Origin: an uncultured Eubacteriales bacterium
GTDB lineage: Bacteria > Bacillota > Clostridia > Oscillospirales > Oscillospiraceae
Direction: 5' to 3'
NCBI GenBank assembly: GCA_900553805.1
Contig: USEU01000029.1
Span: 1-23,849, forward strand
DNA length: 23,849 nt
The position numbers and the translations under genes were made by a program. The notes beneath the pieces were generated by a model, which was not told where the DNA came from, did not search any database, and worked only from the letters and a program-made list of their open reading frames with translations. Each line of letters opens with the position of its first letter. The first letter of the stretch is position 1. Of this stretch, positions 1-6,602 are shown piece after piece.

Positions 1-10
1 AAGTGGGGCA

Positions 11-52
11 AAAAGACGGCTGCGGCTCGCAGACACAATTGCGCGGTGTTGC
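11..52 (-). repeat. Dispersed repeat family B, copy 1
   Basis: Read on the minus strand, this stretch begins GCAACACCGCGCAATTGTG and runs through GAGCCGCAGCCGTCTTTTTG. An almost identical stretch occurs on the plus strand at 17382-17425, and the first ~17 bases recur at 23811-23827. It contains no coding sequence and lies just downstream of hisS. It is a dispersed intergenic element of unknown origin, possibly one end of a MITE. Confidence 0.6.
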
Positions 53-66
53 CTTTACAGAAATCG

Positions 67-92
67 GGGGCCATCCCGGCAGGGACGGCCCC
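67..92 (-). terminator. Probable hisS terminator hairpin
   Basis: Immediately after the hisS stop codon the minus-strand RNA can form an 11-bp stem (GGGGCCGUCCC with GGGAUGGCCCC, including one G-U pair) around a UGCC loop. Only a short, broken U-rich tail follows (GATTTCTGT), so termination may be imperfect. Confidence 0.55.
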
Positions 93-97
93 TCTGA

Positions 98-1450
98 TCA
101 TTCTTCCAGGATCACCGGGCAATGGACGTTCACTGCCTGGCGGATATAGGCGGCGGCGGCCTCCGGCTTCAGCTGCTGCTGCTCGCCGGTGGTCATGTTC
201 TTCACGGAGCACACGCCCTGGCTGATCTCGTCCTCACCCAGCAGCACAGCGAAAGGGACGCCCAGCTTGTTGGCGTAGGCCATCTTCTGCTTGAATTTCT
301 TCTGCTCACTGTACAGCTGCACCCGCAGCCCGGCAGCGCGCAGGGTCTCCGCCAGGGCGATGGCGGGAGCGGCACTCTCGGTCATGGGCAGCACCAGGGC
401 GTCCGCCGGGGCGCTGGGCAGCTGAGGATTCAGCAGCCCCTGCTCATCCAGCACGTAGAACAGCCGGGTCAGGCCGATGGAGATGCCCACGCCGGGCAGA
501 TCCTTTTCGATGTAGTAGCCCGCCAGATTGTCATACCGGCCGCCGGAGCAGACGGAGCCGATCTCCGGGTGATCCAGCAGGGTGGTCTCGTACACCGTAC
601 CGGTGTAGTAATCCAGGCCCCGGGCAATGGTCAGGTCAACGGCAAAATTCGCCTCCGGCACGCCAAAGGCGGCCAGGTTGGCGGTGACGGTTTTCAACTC
701 GCTCAGGCCCTGGTCGAACATTTCGTTCCGCCCGGCGTAGCCCTCCAGGGCCTGGATCACCTGGGCGTTGGTGCCCCGGATGGCGATAAAGGCCAGAATC
801 TCCCCGGCCTGGGCTTCCTCCAGGCCGCAGTCCTCCGTCAGGACGACCTTCACCTTCTCCGCGCCGATCTTATCCAGCTTGTCCACGGTGCGCATGATCT
901 CGCCGGAGCGCTCGCTCAGGCCCAGCATGGCATAGAAGCCGTTCAGAATTTTGCGGTTGTTCACCCGAATCTGGAACCGGCTCAGGCCGAAGCCCCGGAA
1001 CACCTTGTAGATGATGGCAGGAATCTCCGCCTCGTTCAGGATGTCCAGCTTGCCATCGCCAATGATATCGATATCCGCCTGGTAAAACTCCCGGAAGCGG
1101 CCCCGCTGGGCGCGCTCACCCCGGTAGACCTTGCTGATCTGGAAGCGGCGGAAGGGGAAGGCCAGCTCATTATAGTGCAGGGCCACATATTTGGCCAGGG
1201 GAACCGTCAGGTCAAACCGCAGGGCCAGGTCGCTGTCGCCCTTCTGGAAGCGGTAGATCTGCTTCTCGGTCTCGCCGCCGCCCTTGGCCAGCAAAATCTG
1301 GGCGTCCTCAATGGCGGGGGTGTCCAGGGGCGCGAAGCCGTAGGAGGCGTAGGTGCGGCGCAGGATCTCCGCCATTGCCTCAAACTGGATCTGCTTGTCC
1401 GGCAGCAGCTCCATAAAGCCGGACAGCGTCCGGGGCTTGATAATTTCCAT
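98..1450 (-). CDS. hisS: Histidyl-tRNA synthetase
   Basis: This 450-residue class II aminoacyl-tRNA synthetase charges tRNA-His in the cytoplasm. Motif 2 is visible as FRRFQISKVYRGERAQRGRF (about residues 100-119). The histidine-specific signature is ARGLDYYTGTVYET, and motif 3 is GVGISIGLTRL. The ~100-residue C-terminal anticodon-binding domain is present (from PADALVLP onward), which argues against the HisZ paralogue that lacks it. The ATG start has AAAGGA 8 nt upstream. It lies 67 nt downstream of the MgsA-like gene, separated by a terminator-like hairpin, so it may be read through from that gene or use a promoter I could not identify. No T-box leader is visible. Length is slightly above the usual 420-430 residues. 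Confidence 0.95.
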   Translation of the reverse strand: MEIIKPRTLSGFMELLPDKQIQFEAMAEILRRTYASYGFAPLDTPAIEDAQILLAKGGGETEKQIYRFQKGDSDLALRFDLTVPLAKYVALHYNELAFPFRRFQISKVYRGERAQRGRFREFYQADIDIIGDGKLDILNEAEIPAIIYKVFRGFGLSRFQIRVNNRKILNGFYAMLGLSERSGEIMRTVDKLDKIGAEKVKVVLTEDCGLEEAQAGEILAFIAIRGTNAQVIQALEGYAGRNEMFDQGLSELKTVTANLAAFGVPEANFAVDLTIARGLDYYTGTVYETTLLDHPEIGSVCSGGRYDNLAGYYIEKDLPGVGISIGLTRLFYVLDEQGLLNPQLPSAPADALVLPMTESAAPAIALAETLRAAGLRVQLYSEQKKFKQKMAYANKLGVPFAVLLGEDEISQGVCSVKNMTTGEQQQLKPEAAAAYIRQAVNVHCPVILEE

Positions 1451-1470
1451 AAAAATTTCCTTTCATGTGC

Positions 1471-1501
1471 AAAATCCGCCCGCCGGAAAAGGTGGGCGGA
1501 T
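1471..1501 (-). terminator. Terminator/attenuator between MgsA-like gene and hisS
   Basis: On the minus strand ATCCGCCC (1501-1494) pairs with GGGCGGAT (1481-1474), with further CC/GG pairing inside, and is followed by TTTTGC. It has the form of a short rho-independent terminator or attenuator 17 nt after the MgsA-like stop codon and 20 nt before the hisS start. Confidence 0.6.
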
Positions 1502-1517
1502 CATATGGCCTATCGTG

Positions 1518-1931
1518 TCAGAAGCGGGTCTTGGTGTGCAGCATCTCACGCCAATCCAGGTCGCCGCGCTGCAGGCCCATGATGAACATTTCGGCGCTGG
1601 CCAGATTGGTGGCGATGGGCACATTGTGCCTGTCGCAGTGGCGGATGGTCTCGATCATCTGGCTGTCGTCCCAGGGGTCGGTGGTGTTGGGGTCGGTGAA
1701 CAGCAGCACCAGGTCGATCTCATTGTAGGCGATGCGGGCATTGATCTGCTGGTGGCCGCCCTGCTTATGAGACAGCAGCAGGGTAATGGGCAGGCCGGTA
1801 TTGTCGGCGATCAGGCGGCCGGTGGTGGCGGTGGCAAACAGATTGTGCTTCATCAGCACGCTCTTGTAGGCGGTGCAGAACTGAACCATCAGCTCTTTCT
1901 TCTTGTCGTGCGCCAGGAAAGCAATATTCAC
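1518..1931 (-). CDS. mgsA: Methylglyoxal synthase-family protein with substituted catalytic residues
   Basis: Members of this family convert dihydroxyacetone phosphate to methylglyoxal and phosphate. The 137-residue product begins VNIAFLAHDKKKELMVQFC and ends RGDLDWREMLHTKTRF, both typical of clostridial MgsA. The GTG start is chosen because AAAGGAG lies 8 nt upstream; the longer open frame to 2120 runs only through a repeat element. The phosphate-binding AHDK motif (D9) is kept. However, the GGDQQ motif holding the catalytic Asp (D71 in E. coli) reads GGHQQ (residues 58-62). The PHDPD segment (E. coli H98 and D101) reads PWDDS. Normal turnover is therefore doubtful, and the protein may have another role. 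Neighbours minD and mgsA also go together in other clostridia, which supports the family assignment. Confidence 0.85.
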   Translation of the reverse strand: MNIAFLAHDKKKELMVQFCTAYKSVLMKHNLFATATTGRLIADNTGLPITLLLSHKQGGHQQINARIAYNEIDLVLLFTDPNTTDPWDDSQMIETIRHCDRHNVPIATNLASAEMFIMGLQRGDLDWREMLHTKTRF

Positions 1932-1957
1932 AGCAGTCACTCCTTTGTTTATATCAG

Positions 1958-1974
1958 CTCCCGGCAACCGGGAG
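1958..1974 (-). other. Short perfect hairpin upstream of MgsA-like gene
   Basis: CTCCCGG and CCGGGAG flank a 3-nt loop, 27 nt upstream of the GTG start. It adjoins the dispersed repeat at 1983-2121 and may be its margin. Effects on the leader RNA are unknown. Confidence 0.4.
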
Positions 1975-1982
1975 GCATAGTT

Positions 1983-2121
1983 CTTGGCTCTCCCATTGGG
2001 GGAGCTGGCAGCCCGCAAGGGCTGACTGAGGGGGTGTTGTAAGTTGAATGGTAACAGCTCAAAACTACCAACTGCACCCCCTTTGCCGCTTTGCGGCACT
2101 TCCCCCAGAGGGGGCAGCAAG
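1983..2121. repeat. Dispersed intergenic repeat family A, copy 1
   Basis: This ~139-bp noncoding element contains GGGGGAGCTGGCAGCCC, a central AGTTGAATGGTAACAGCTC, and a right end with GCCGCTTTGCGGC and CCCCCAGAGGGGGC hairpins. The same modules occur in reverse orientation at 14825-15086, which establishes it as a dispersed family. It fills most of the gap between the MinD-like and MgsA-like genes. No transposase is present. Confidence 0.75.
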
Positions 2122-2132
2122 TGTGGCTTTAA

Positions 2133-2879
2133 TCAGCGCCAGGGGAAGGGCTTGTAGAGGCCCTGGAGTCTGGCGGCGATCCGGCGGAAATCCCGGGCGG
2201 CCTCACACCGGCCGGAATACTTCAGCAGCGGCTGGCCAAAGGCGGCAGCCAGGGTCACATGGGGGTCCTCCAGCACGATGCCCAGCAGCGGCAGCCCGGC
2301 GGTATCCATCACGTCGTCGATGGTCATGCGCACGGTGGAGAGCATGCCCCGATCCACCCGGTTGACGATCAAGCGGACGTTCTGCTTGCCGGAAAGCTCC
2401 AGCAGCTCCCCCACCCGGGCGGCATCCCGCACGGCGGCAGGGCCGGGGCCGGTGACCAGCAGGAAGCGGTCCGCCGCGGCGCACACCAGGCGAAAGCCAG
2501 CGTCCACCCCCGCCGGGGCATCCAGGAAAATATAGTCGTACCGCTCCCGCGCCTGGCGAAAAAGCCGGATAAAGGGGTCGGTATCGATGTCCTCCGGGCT
2601 GCGGTTCACGGGCGCGGTGAGAAAGGACAGCGTGGGATAGGCACTGTGCCGGGGGGCGTTTTCCAGCTCGTAGCCGAACTCCGCCACATCCAGGAACGAA
2701 AGGCTTCCGCTTTCGGACATGCCCAGGGAAATATCCAGGTTGCGCAGGCCCACGTCACAGTCGACACACAGGACCTTCTTCCCGGACTCTGCCAGGGCGG
2801 TGGCGATACCGGCGCAGACGGAGGTTTTCCCGGTGCCGCCCTTGCCGGAAACAACAGCGATCAATTCCCCCAAAGCCAT
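2133..2879 (-). CDS. minD: MinD/ParA-family P-loop ATPase
   Basis: This 248-residue protein belongs to the MinD branch of deviant Walker A ATPases. It shows SGKGGTGKTS at residues 11-20, DCDVGLRNLDISLG at 40-53 and LDAPAGVDAGF as the switch II/Walker B region, all close to classical MinD. MinD normally positions the division septum as a membrane-bound dimer acting with MinC. Neither MinC nor MinE is next to it. The C-terminus (GLYKPFPWR) is not an obvious amphipathic membrane-targeting helix, so it may be a divergent MinD or a MinD-like ATPase with another partner. GGAGG precedes the ATG by 4 nt, slightly short. A near-consensus promoter lies just upstream. It leads an apparent transcript with the MgsA-like gene. 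Confidence 0.8.
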   Translation of the reverse strand: MALGELIAVVSGKGGTGKTSVCAGIATALAESGKKVLCVDCDVGLRNLDISLGMSESGSLSFLDVAEFGYELENAPRHSAYPTLSFLTAPVNRSPEDIDTDPFIRLFRQARERYDYIFLDAPAGVDAGFRLVCAAADRFLLVTGPGPAAVRDAARVGELLELSGKQNVRLIVNRVDRGMLSTVRMTIDDVMDTAGLPLLGIVLEDPHVTLAAAFGQPLLKYSGRCEAARDFRRIAARLQGLYKPFPWR

Positions 2880-2902
2880 CGCGCCTCCCCATAGTTTTCT
2901 CC

Positions 2903-2931
2903 ATTATAAAGCAATAACGCACAAAAATCAA
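2903..2931 (-). promoter_or_regulatory. Sigma-A promoter of the MinD-like gene
   Basis: On the minus strand TTGATT (2931-2926), a 17-nt spacer and a perfect TATAAT (2908-2903) precede the MinD-like start. The predicted 5' leader is only about 17 nt. Confidence 0.8.
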
Positions 2932-2973
2932 TAGTAAAATCCGGGTTTAAAAAAGATTTTTCATCATTTTGCA

Positions 2974-3001
2974 CGAAACATTCCGTCCGTCCCGAAACAT
3001 T
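2974..3001. repeat. Direct repeat in the divergent minD/pta intergenic region
   Basis: CGAAACATT occurs at 2974-2982 and again at 2993-3001, offset by 19 bp (just under two helical turns), between the divergent promoters. It could be a regulator site; no known factor is recognised. Confidence 0.35.
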
Positions 3002-3056
3002 GCGAACCAACAGCGGATTTTTTATCGGAAACAGGACTACATTGTACAAAAAGGGG

Positions 3057-3085
3057 TTGCACCCCGGTGGAAACTGAGCTATAAT
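3057..3085 (+). promoter_or_regulatory. Sigma-A promoter of pta
   Basis: TTGCAC (3057-3062), a 17-nt spacer and a perfect TATAAT (3080-3085) lie 50 nt upstream of the pta start. The expected transcription start is near 3092. Confidence 0.85.
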
Positions 3086-3099
3086 TCAGATGTAAATAC

Positions 3100-3111
3100 G
3101 GGCGAAAGCCC
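3100..3111 (+). promoter_or_regulatory. GNRA-tetraloop hairpin in pta leader
   Basis: GGGC-GAAA-GCCC forms a 4-bp stem closed by a GAAA tetraloop. It starts about 8 nt from the predicted transcript 5' end and 9 nt before the Shine-Dalgarno sequence. Such 5'-terminal hairpins can stabilise mRNA; that role here is inference. Confidence 0.5.
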
Positions 3112-3134
3112 TGATATAATGGAGGATGATTCCC

Positions 3135-4133
3135 ATGTTCACATCTATGATCGAAACGCTGAAGGCGAATCCCCGCAAGATCGTCTTTACCGAGGGCAGC
3201 GATGCCCGTATTCTGGAGGCAACCTCCCGCCTGGTGGAGGGCGGCTTCCTCACCCCCGTGCTGCTGGGCAAGGTGGACGAGGTGAAGGCTGCCGCTGCCA
3301 AGGGCGGCTTCAACATTGAGGGTGTTGAGATCCTCGATCCTGAGACCTACGAGGGCATGGACGAGATGGTGGATACCATGGTCGCCCTGCGCAAGGGCAA
3401 GATGAGCCCCGACGAGTGCCGTGCGGCGCTGCACAAGGGCAACTATTTCGGCACCATGCTGGTCAAGCAGGGCAAGGTGGACTGCCTGCTGGGCGGCGCG
3501 ACCTACTCCACCGCCGATACCGTCCGTCCCGCGCTCCAGCTGGTCAAGACCAAGCCCGGCGCGCATCTGGTCTCTTCCTGCTTCATCATGGTGCGGGGCG
3601 AAGAGAAGCTGGCCATGGGCGACTGCGCCATCAACATCAGCTATGAGGACTCCGTGGACAAGGAGGGTAATGTGACCCTGCCCGCCGCCCAGAAGCTGGC
3701 CGAGGTGGCCATCGAGACCGCCAAGACCGCCAAGGTATTCGGCATTGACCCCAAGGTCGCCATGCTGAGCTTCTCCACCAACGGCTCCGGCAAGGGCAGC
3801 ACCGTCAAGCTGAGCCACGACGCCACCGCTATCGCCAAGGAGATGGCCCCCGACCTGATGATCGACGGCGAAATGCAGTTCGACGCCGCCGTCGCTCCCG
3901 AGGTCGGCCAGCTGAAGTTCCCCGGCTCCAAGGTGGCAGGCTACGCCAACACCTTCATCTTCCCCAACATCGAGGCCGGCAACATCGGCTACAAGATCGC
4001 TCAGCGTCTGGGCGGCTTTGAGAGCTACGGCCCCATCCTGCAGGGTCTGGCCGCCCCCATCAACGACCTGTCCCGCGGCTGCAACGCGGAAGAGGTCTAC
4101 AAGATGGCCATCATCACCGCTGCAATGGCATAA
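3135..4133 (+). CDS. pta: Phosphate acetyltransferase
   Basis: Pta interconverts acetyl-CoA and acetyl-phosphate in the cytoplasm, the step leading from acetogenesis to acetate and ATP through acetate kinase. The 332-residue product is the short Pta form. Diagnostic stretches are GGATYSTADTVRPALQ, STNGSGKG, PDLMIDGEMQFDAA, FPNIEAGNIGYKIAQRLGG and GPILQGLAAPINDLSRG. The start is placed at ATG 3135 because GGAGG (3121-3125) lies 9 nt before it; the in-frame ATG at 3126 directly abuts that site and cannot use it. The gene converges on acsB, so the acetyl-CoA producer and consumer meet tail to tail. No ackA lies beside it. It has its own strong promoter and is transcribed separately from the acs genes. 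Confidence 0.95.
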   Translation: MFTSMIETLKANPRKIVFTEGSDARILEATSRLVEGGFLTPVLLGKVDEVKAAAAKGGFNIEGVEILDPETYEGMDEMVDTMVALRKGKMSPDECRAALHKGNYFGTMLVKQGKVDCLLGGATYSTADTVRPALQLVKTKPGAHLVSSCFIMVRGEEKLAMGDCAINISYEDSVDKEGNVTLPAAQKLAEVAIETAKTAKVFGIDPKVAMLSFSTNGSGKGSTVKLSHDATAIAKEMAPDLMIDGEMQFDAAVAPEVGQLKFPGSKVAGYANTFIFPNIEAGNIGYKIAQRLGGFESYGPILQGLAAPINDLSRGCNAEEVYKMAIITAAMA

Positions 4134-4140
4134 GCAAACC

Positions 4141-4168
4141 GGGCGTGCCGCTTTCCCGCGGCACGCCC
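4141..4168 (+). terminator. pta downstream hairpin
   Basis: GGGCGTGCCGC and GCGGCACGCCC form a perfect 11-bp stem with a TTTCCC loop, 7 nt after the pta stop codon. No U-tract follows on the plus strand, so it may be a 3'-end stabilising or weak terminator structure. Confidence 0.55.
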
Positions 4169-4220
4169 AAATAATACCCTACTCGGCGGATCACTGCGCC
4201 TGTAAGACAATTCGATATGA

Positions 4221-4251
4221 AACCGGCGTGACCTTCGCGGTCACGCCGGTT
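4221..4251. terminator. Bidirectional hairpin between pta and acsB
   Basis: AACCGGCGTGACC and GGTCACGCCGGTT form a perfect 13-bp stem with a 5-nt loop in the convergent pta/acsB gap. On the minus strand it is followed by TCATATC. It probably ends both transcripts, although neither side has a good U-tract. Confidence 0.6.
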
Positions 4252-4297
4252 CGCTATTCTACGGGGAAGCATCCCCTCACGCCGAAATTTACCGCGC

Positions 4298-6424
4298 TTA
4301 CATCAGAGGCTCCAGGCCCAGGACGGGGTGGCCCTTTTCGGTCAGCCAGTTCAGAAGCTCCTCGCCGTCGGTGGTGATGGTCTCGTCGGCCACCATGTCG
4401 CAGAAGTTGTCGATGCCGTACAGTTCCTTGGCGGTCTTGTTCAGCCGGTCGGCCACATCATCCTTCAGTTCCTTGGGCATCCAGACGATGCGCTCAATGC
4501 CGCCCTCGGCGGAGATGAACTTCTTGGAGGAGATGAAGTGACGGCCATGGCCCATGTAGCCGGGGGTCTGGACACCGCCGCCGGTGCAGGAGGCCAACTC
4601 GCCGAAGGTCATGCCCACGGGAGTCATGCCCTTGAATTCCCGGTTGACCACGATGACGCCCATGGACATGGGCTCAATGCCGCAGATGCATTCGAAGCAG
4701 CCGCAGGAGGTCATGGGATCCTCCAGCAGGGAGTACAGGGTCACGTTCTCCACCGCGCCATGGGTGGCCTCGGCGACGGCAGCGTTGACGGAATCATAGC
4801 GGCCCAGGCGCTCGTCGGTGCAGCCTTCCTTGAAGATGGGCTGGCAGGGGCCGTTGGGGTTCAGCTCATTGGTGGCCTTGGCATCCAGCCAGGACACCGC
4901 GCCGCACAGGCCCAGACGCTCGGGGGTGACCACGCAGCAGTGGGCGGGGGCAAAGGACTGGCACAGGATGCAGGTGTAGTAGCGGTCCACGGCCTCGTCG
5001 GTCATGGAAGCCAGGCGGTCGTCGCGGGCGTCATAGCGGGGCATTGCCACCTCGTCGCGGAACTTGGCGGCCTCCGCCGCGTCGGTGATGATGGTGACCT
5101 GGCACTTATCCACCACGGCGTCAAACTCGTTCATGATCATGACGTACAGCACTTCGGCGAAGTCCTTGATGCGCAGGCCGGCCTCGAAGGCGGCGTTGCT
5201 CACGCGGACCCGGACCTGGTTGCGCTGGCCGGTGTGCATGACACCCTCCATGTAGTTGAACCAGGAGTGGAACTTCCGCTCGATGACGGACTCGAAGTCG
5301 GTCTGCATCTTCTTACCGGCGACCTCCACGAAGGTGGCCAGAGCCAGATCCTTCTCCTGATCGAAGTCGGGTCCGATGATGGTGATCTTGTGGTCCTCCA
5401 CCTCGTTCATTTCCCGCATCAGCACCAGCTCGGCGGTGGGGTTCTTGGCGGACCAGCACTCATTGTGCATATCGGCCTTACGGATGATCTCGCCCTCGAA
5501 GGCGGCGGCGAAGGCCACGGGGATGGGCAGCTCGGTGGTCTTGATCTTGATGCCCCGCAGCTCCAGGGACTTCTTCACTGTCTCGGCATGGTCGCATACG
5601 GACTCCAGCGCGCCGGGCACCTGGTTCTCGCCCAGGTCGATGTCCACCACCACGGGGAATCCCAGGGCGATGGCGCCTGCACCGGCGGAGACCACCACGG
5701 CGTCAATGGCGCCGAAGGTATTCACAAAAGCGGGAACACGGTTCTTGGTGTAGTCCAGCAGGCCCGCCAGGTCGCCGGGCTGGATGTTGCCGAAGATCAG
5801 TGCGGCACGGATGGCCACGGTGACCACGTGGATCACGGCGGTGACATCATGGCCCAGGGGGATCACGCGCAGCTCCAGGCCCATCTTCACGCCGCCCTCG
5901 GCGCACTGCTCGATGCAGTCGCCCACCAGGAAGGTCAGCAGGCCCTTGGACTGGTAATCCTTGACCACCTTCACCACGTCGGCGGCATCGTCCGCCTTGC
6001 CCAGCACCACGGCCACGCCGGGGATATCGCCGGTGACCAGGGGCACGCCCAGGGAGCGGATGACGGGATCGGGCACAAAGCCGATACCGGCCTCGTTCTC
6101 ATAGGGGTTGCCGCCCTCCACATATTTCAGTCCCTCGATGATCTCCGCGCCCACGGCGGTGGCAAGGCCCGCGTTCAGCGCCTGGCCCAGATCCTCCTGA
6201 TTGGTAATCAGGCTCTTCAGTACGCCCACGCAGGCGGGCAGGTCGCCCAGAGTCTTGACCTTCACGCCGGTGGCAGCGTAGATGGTGGGGAAGAAGTAAG
6301 CGGTATCGGGGAATGCAATTTCCTTGTCTGCGCCGTATTTGGCAATGGCATTGTTCACGGCGCCCTCGGTCAGCCCCGCAACAGCATTGGAGCCGCCATA
6401 GATCAAGTCGGTTAATACACTCAT
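4298..6424 (-). CDS. acsB: Acetyl-CoA synthase (CODH/ACS complex, catalytic subunit)
   Basis: AcsB joins a methyl group from the corrinoid Fe-S protein with CO and CoA to make acetyl-CoA at the nickel-iron A-cluster. At 708 residues it is the full bacterial form, including the N-terminal domain that docks CO dehydrogenase. A-cluster ligands are all present with the same spacing as in Moorella: C485, C488, C497 and C507 for the [4Fe-4S] cluster and bridging thiolate, and C574-G-C576 for the distal nickel. AGGAGG lies 8 nt before the ATG. It is the last gene of the cooC-acsD-acsCE unit, but 178 nt with two strong hairpins separate it from acsCE. Its CODH partner gene is not in the window. Confidence 0.97.
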   Translation of the reverse strand: MSVLTDLIYGGSNAVAGLTEGAVNNAIAKYGADKEIAFPDTAYFFPTIYAATGVKVKTLGDLPACVGVLKSLITNQEDLGQALNAGLATAVGAEIIEGLKYVEGGNPYENEAGIGFVPDPVIRSLGVPLVTGDIPGVAVVLGKADDAADVVKVVKDYQSKGLLTFLVGDCIEQCAEGGVKMGLELRVIPLGHDVTAVIHVVTVAIRAALIFGNIQPGDLAGLLDYTKNRVPAFVNTFGAIDAVVVSAGAGAIALGFPVVVDIDLGENQVPGALESVCDHAETVKKSLELRGIKIKTTELPIPVAFAAAFEGEIIRKADMHNECWSAKNPTAELVLMREMNEVEDHKITIIGPDFDQEKDLALATFVEVAGKKMQTDFESVIERKFHSWFNYMEGVMHTGQRNQVRVRVSNAAFEAGLRIKDFAEVLYVMIMNEFDAVVDKCQVTIITDAAEAAKFRDEVAMPRYDARDDRLASMTDEAVDRYYTCILCQSFAPAHCCVVTPERLGLCGAVSWLDAKATNELNPNGPCQPIFKEGCTDERLGRYDSVNAAVAEATHGAVENVTLYSLLEDPMTSCGCFECICGIEPMSMGVIVVNREFKGMTPVGMTFGELASCTGGGVQTPGYMGHGRHFISSKKFISAEGGIERIVWMPKELKDDVADRLNKTAKELYGIDNFCDMVADETITTDGEELLNWLTEKGHPVLGLEPLM

Positions 6425-6486
6425 GGATGATTCCTCCTAAAAATGAATGTGATATGCGCTTCAAGCCACTTCGGCGCAGGTTTTCA

Positions 6487-6539
6487 AGAAGTGGATTGTG
6501 AAAGGGAAACAGGCCGCTTCCCTTTCACAATCCGCTTCT
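6487..6539 (-). promoter_or_regulatory. Long hairpin in the acsCE-acsB intergenic region
   Basis: Positions 6487-6508 and 6518-6539 form a 22-bp stem with a single mismatch around a 9-nt loop. The arms contain GGATTGTGAAAGGGAA and its complement. It lies 63 nt upstream of acsB. A role in mRNA processing, stability or differential acsB output is plausible; no U-tract follows. Confidence 0.65.
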
Positions 6540-6550
6540 GGATGCATAAT

Positions 6551-6577
6551 GGCTGGGAGGGAGTGACCCTCCCAGCC
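6551..6577 (-). terminator. Hairpin downstream of acsCE
   Basis: GGCTGGGAGGG and CCCTCCCAGCC form a perfect 11-bp stem around a 5-nt loop, 25 nt after the acsCE stop. The minus strand continues ATTATGC rather than a U-run, so it may be a 3'-protective or attenuating structure rather than a full terminator. Confidence 0.55.
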
Positions 6578-6602
6578 TTGTTTGCAGGGATGCGCCTGTG
6601 TC

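Noticed and set aside
98..1450. HisZ (regulatory paralogue) instead of HisS
   Set aside because: The C-terminal anticodon-binding domain and complete histidine motifs are present, and no histidine biosynthesis genes are nearby.
1451..1517. T-box leader for hisS
   Set aside because: The gap to the upstream gene is only 67 nt, and no T-box consensus or specifier hairpin can be seen.
122..1582. Plus-strand open frame opposite hisS
   Set aside because: hisS has all class II synthetase motifs on the minus strand; the opposite frame has no recognisable protein features.
1932..2120. N-terminal extension of the MgsA-like protein
   Set aside because: The extension is a translation of the dispersed repeat element; homologues begin at the NIAFLAHD segment and a good ribosome site precedes GTG 1931.
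3126..3134. Start of pta at ATG 3126
   Set aside because: GGAGG ends at 3125, leaving no spacing. ATG 3135 has a 9-nt spacing from the same site.
6496..6530. Rex-like half-sites TTGTGAAA and TTTCACAA between acsCE and acsB
   Set aside because: The half-sites are far apart in the two arms of a long hairpin instead of forming the compact Rex operator, and no promoter is evident beside them. They are better explained by the stem-loop.
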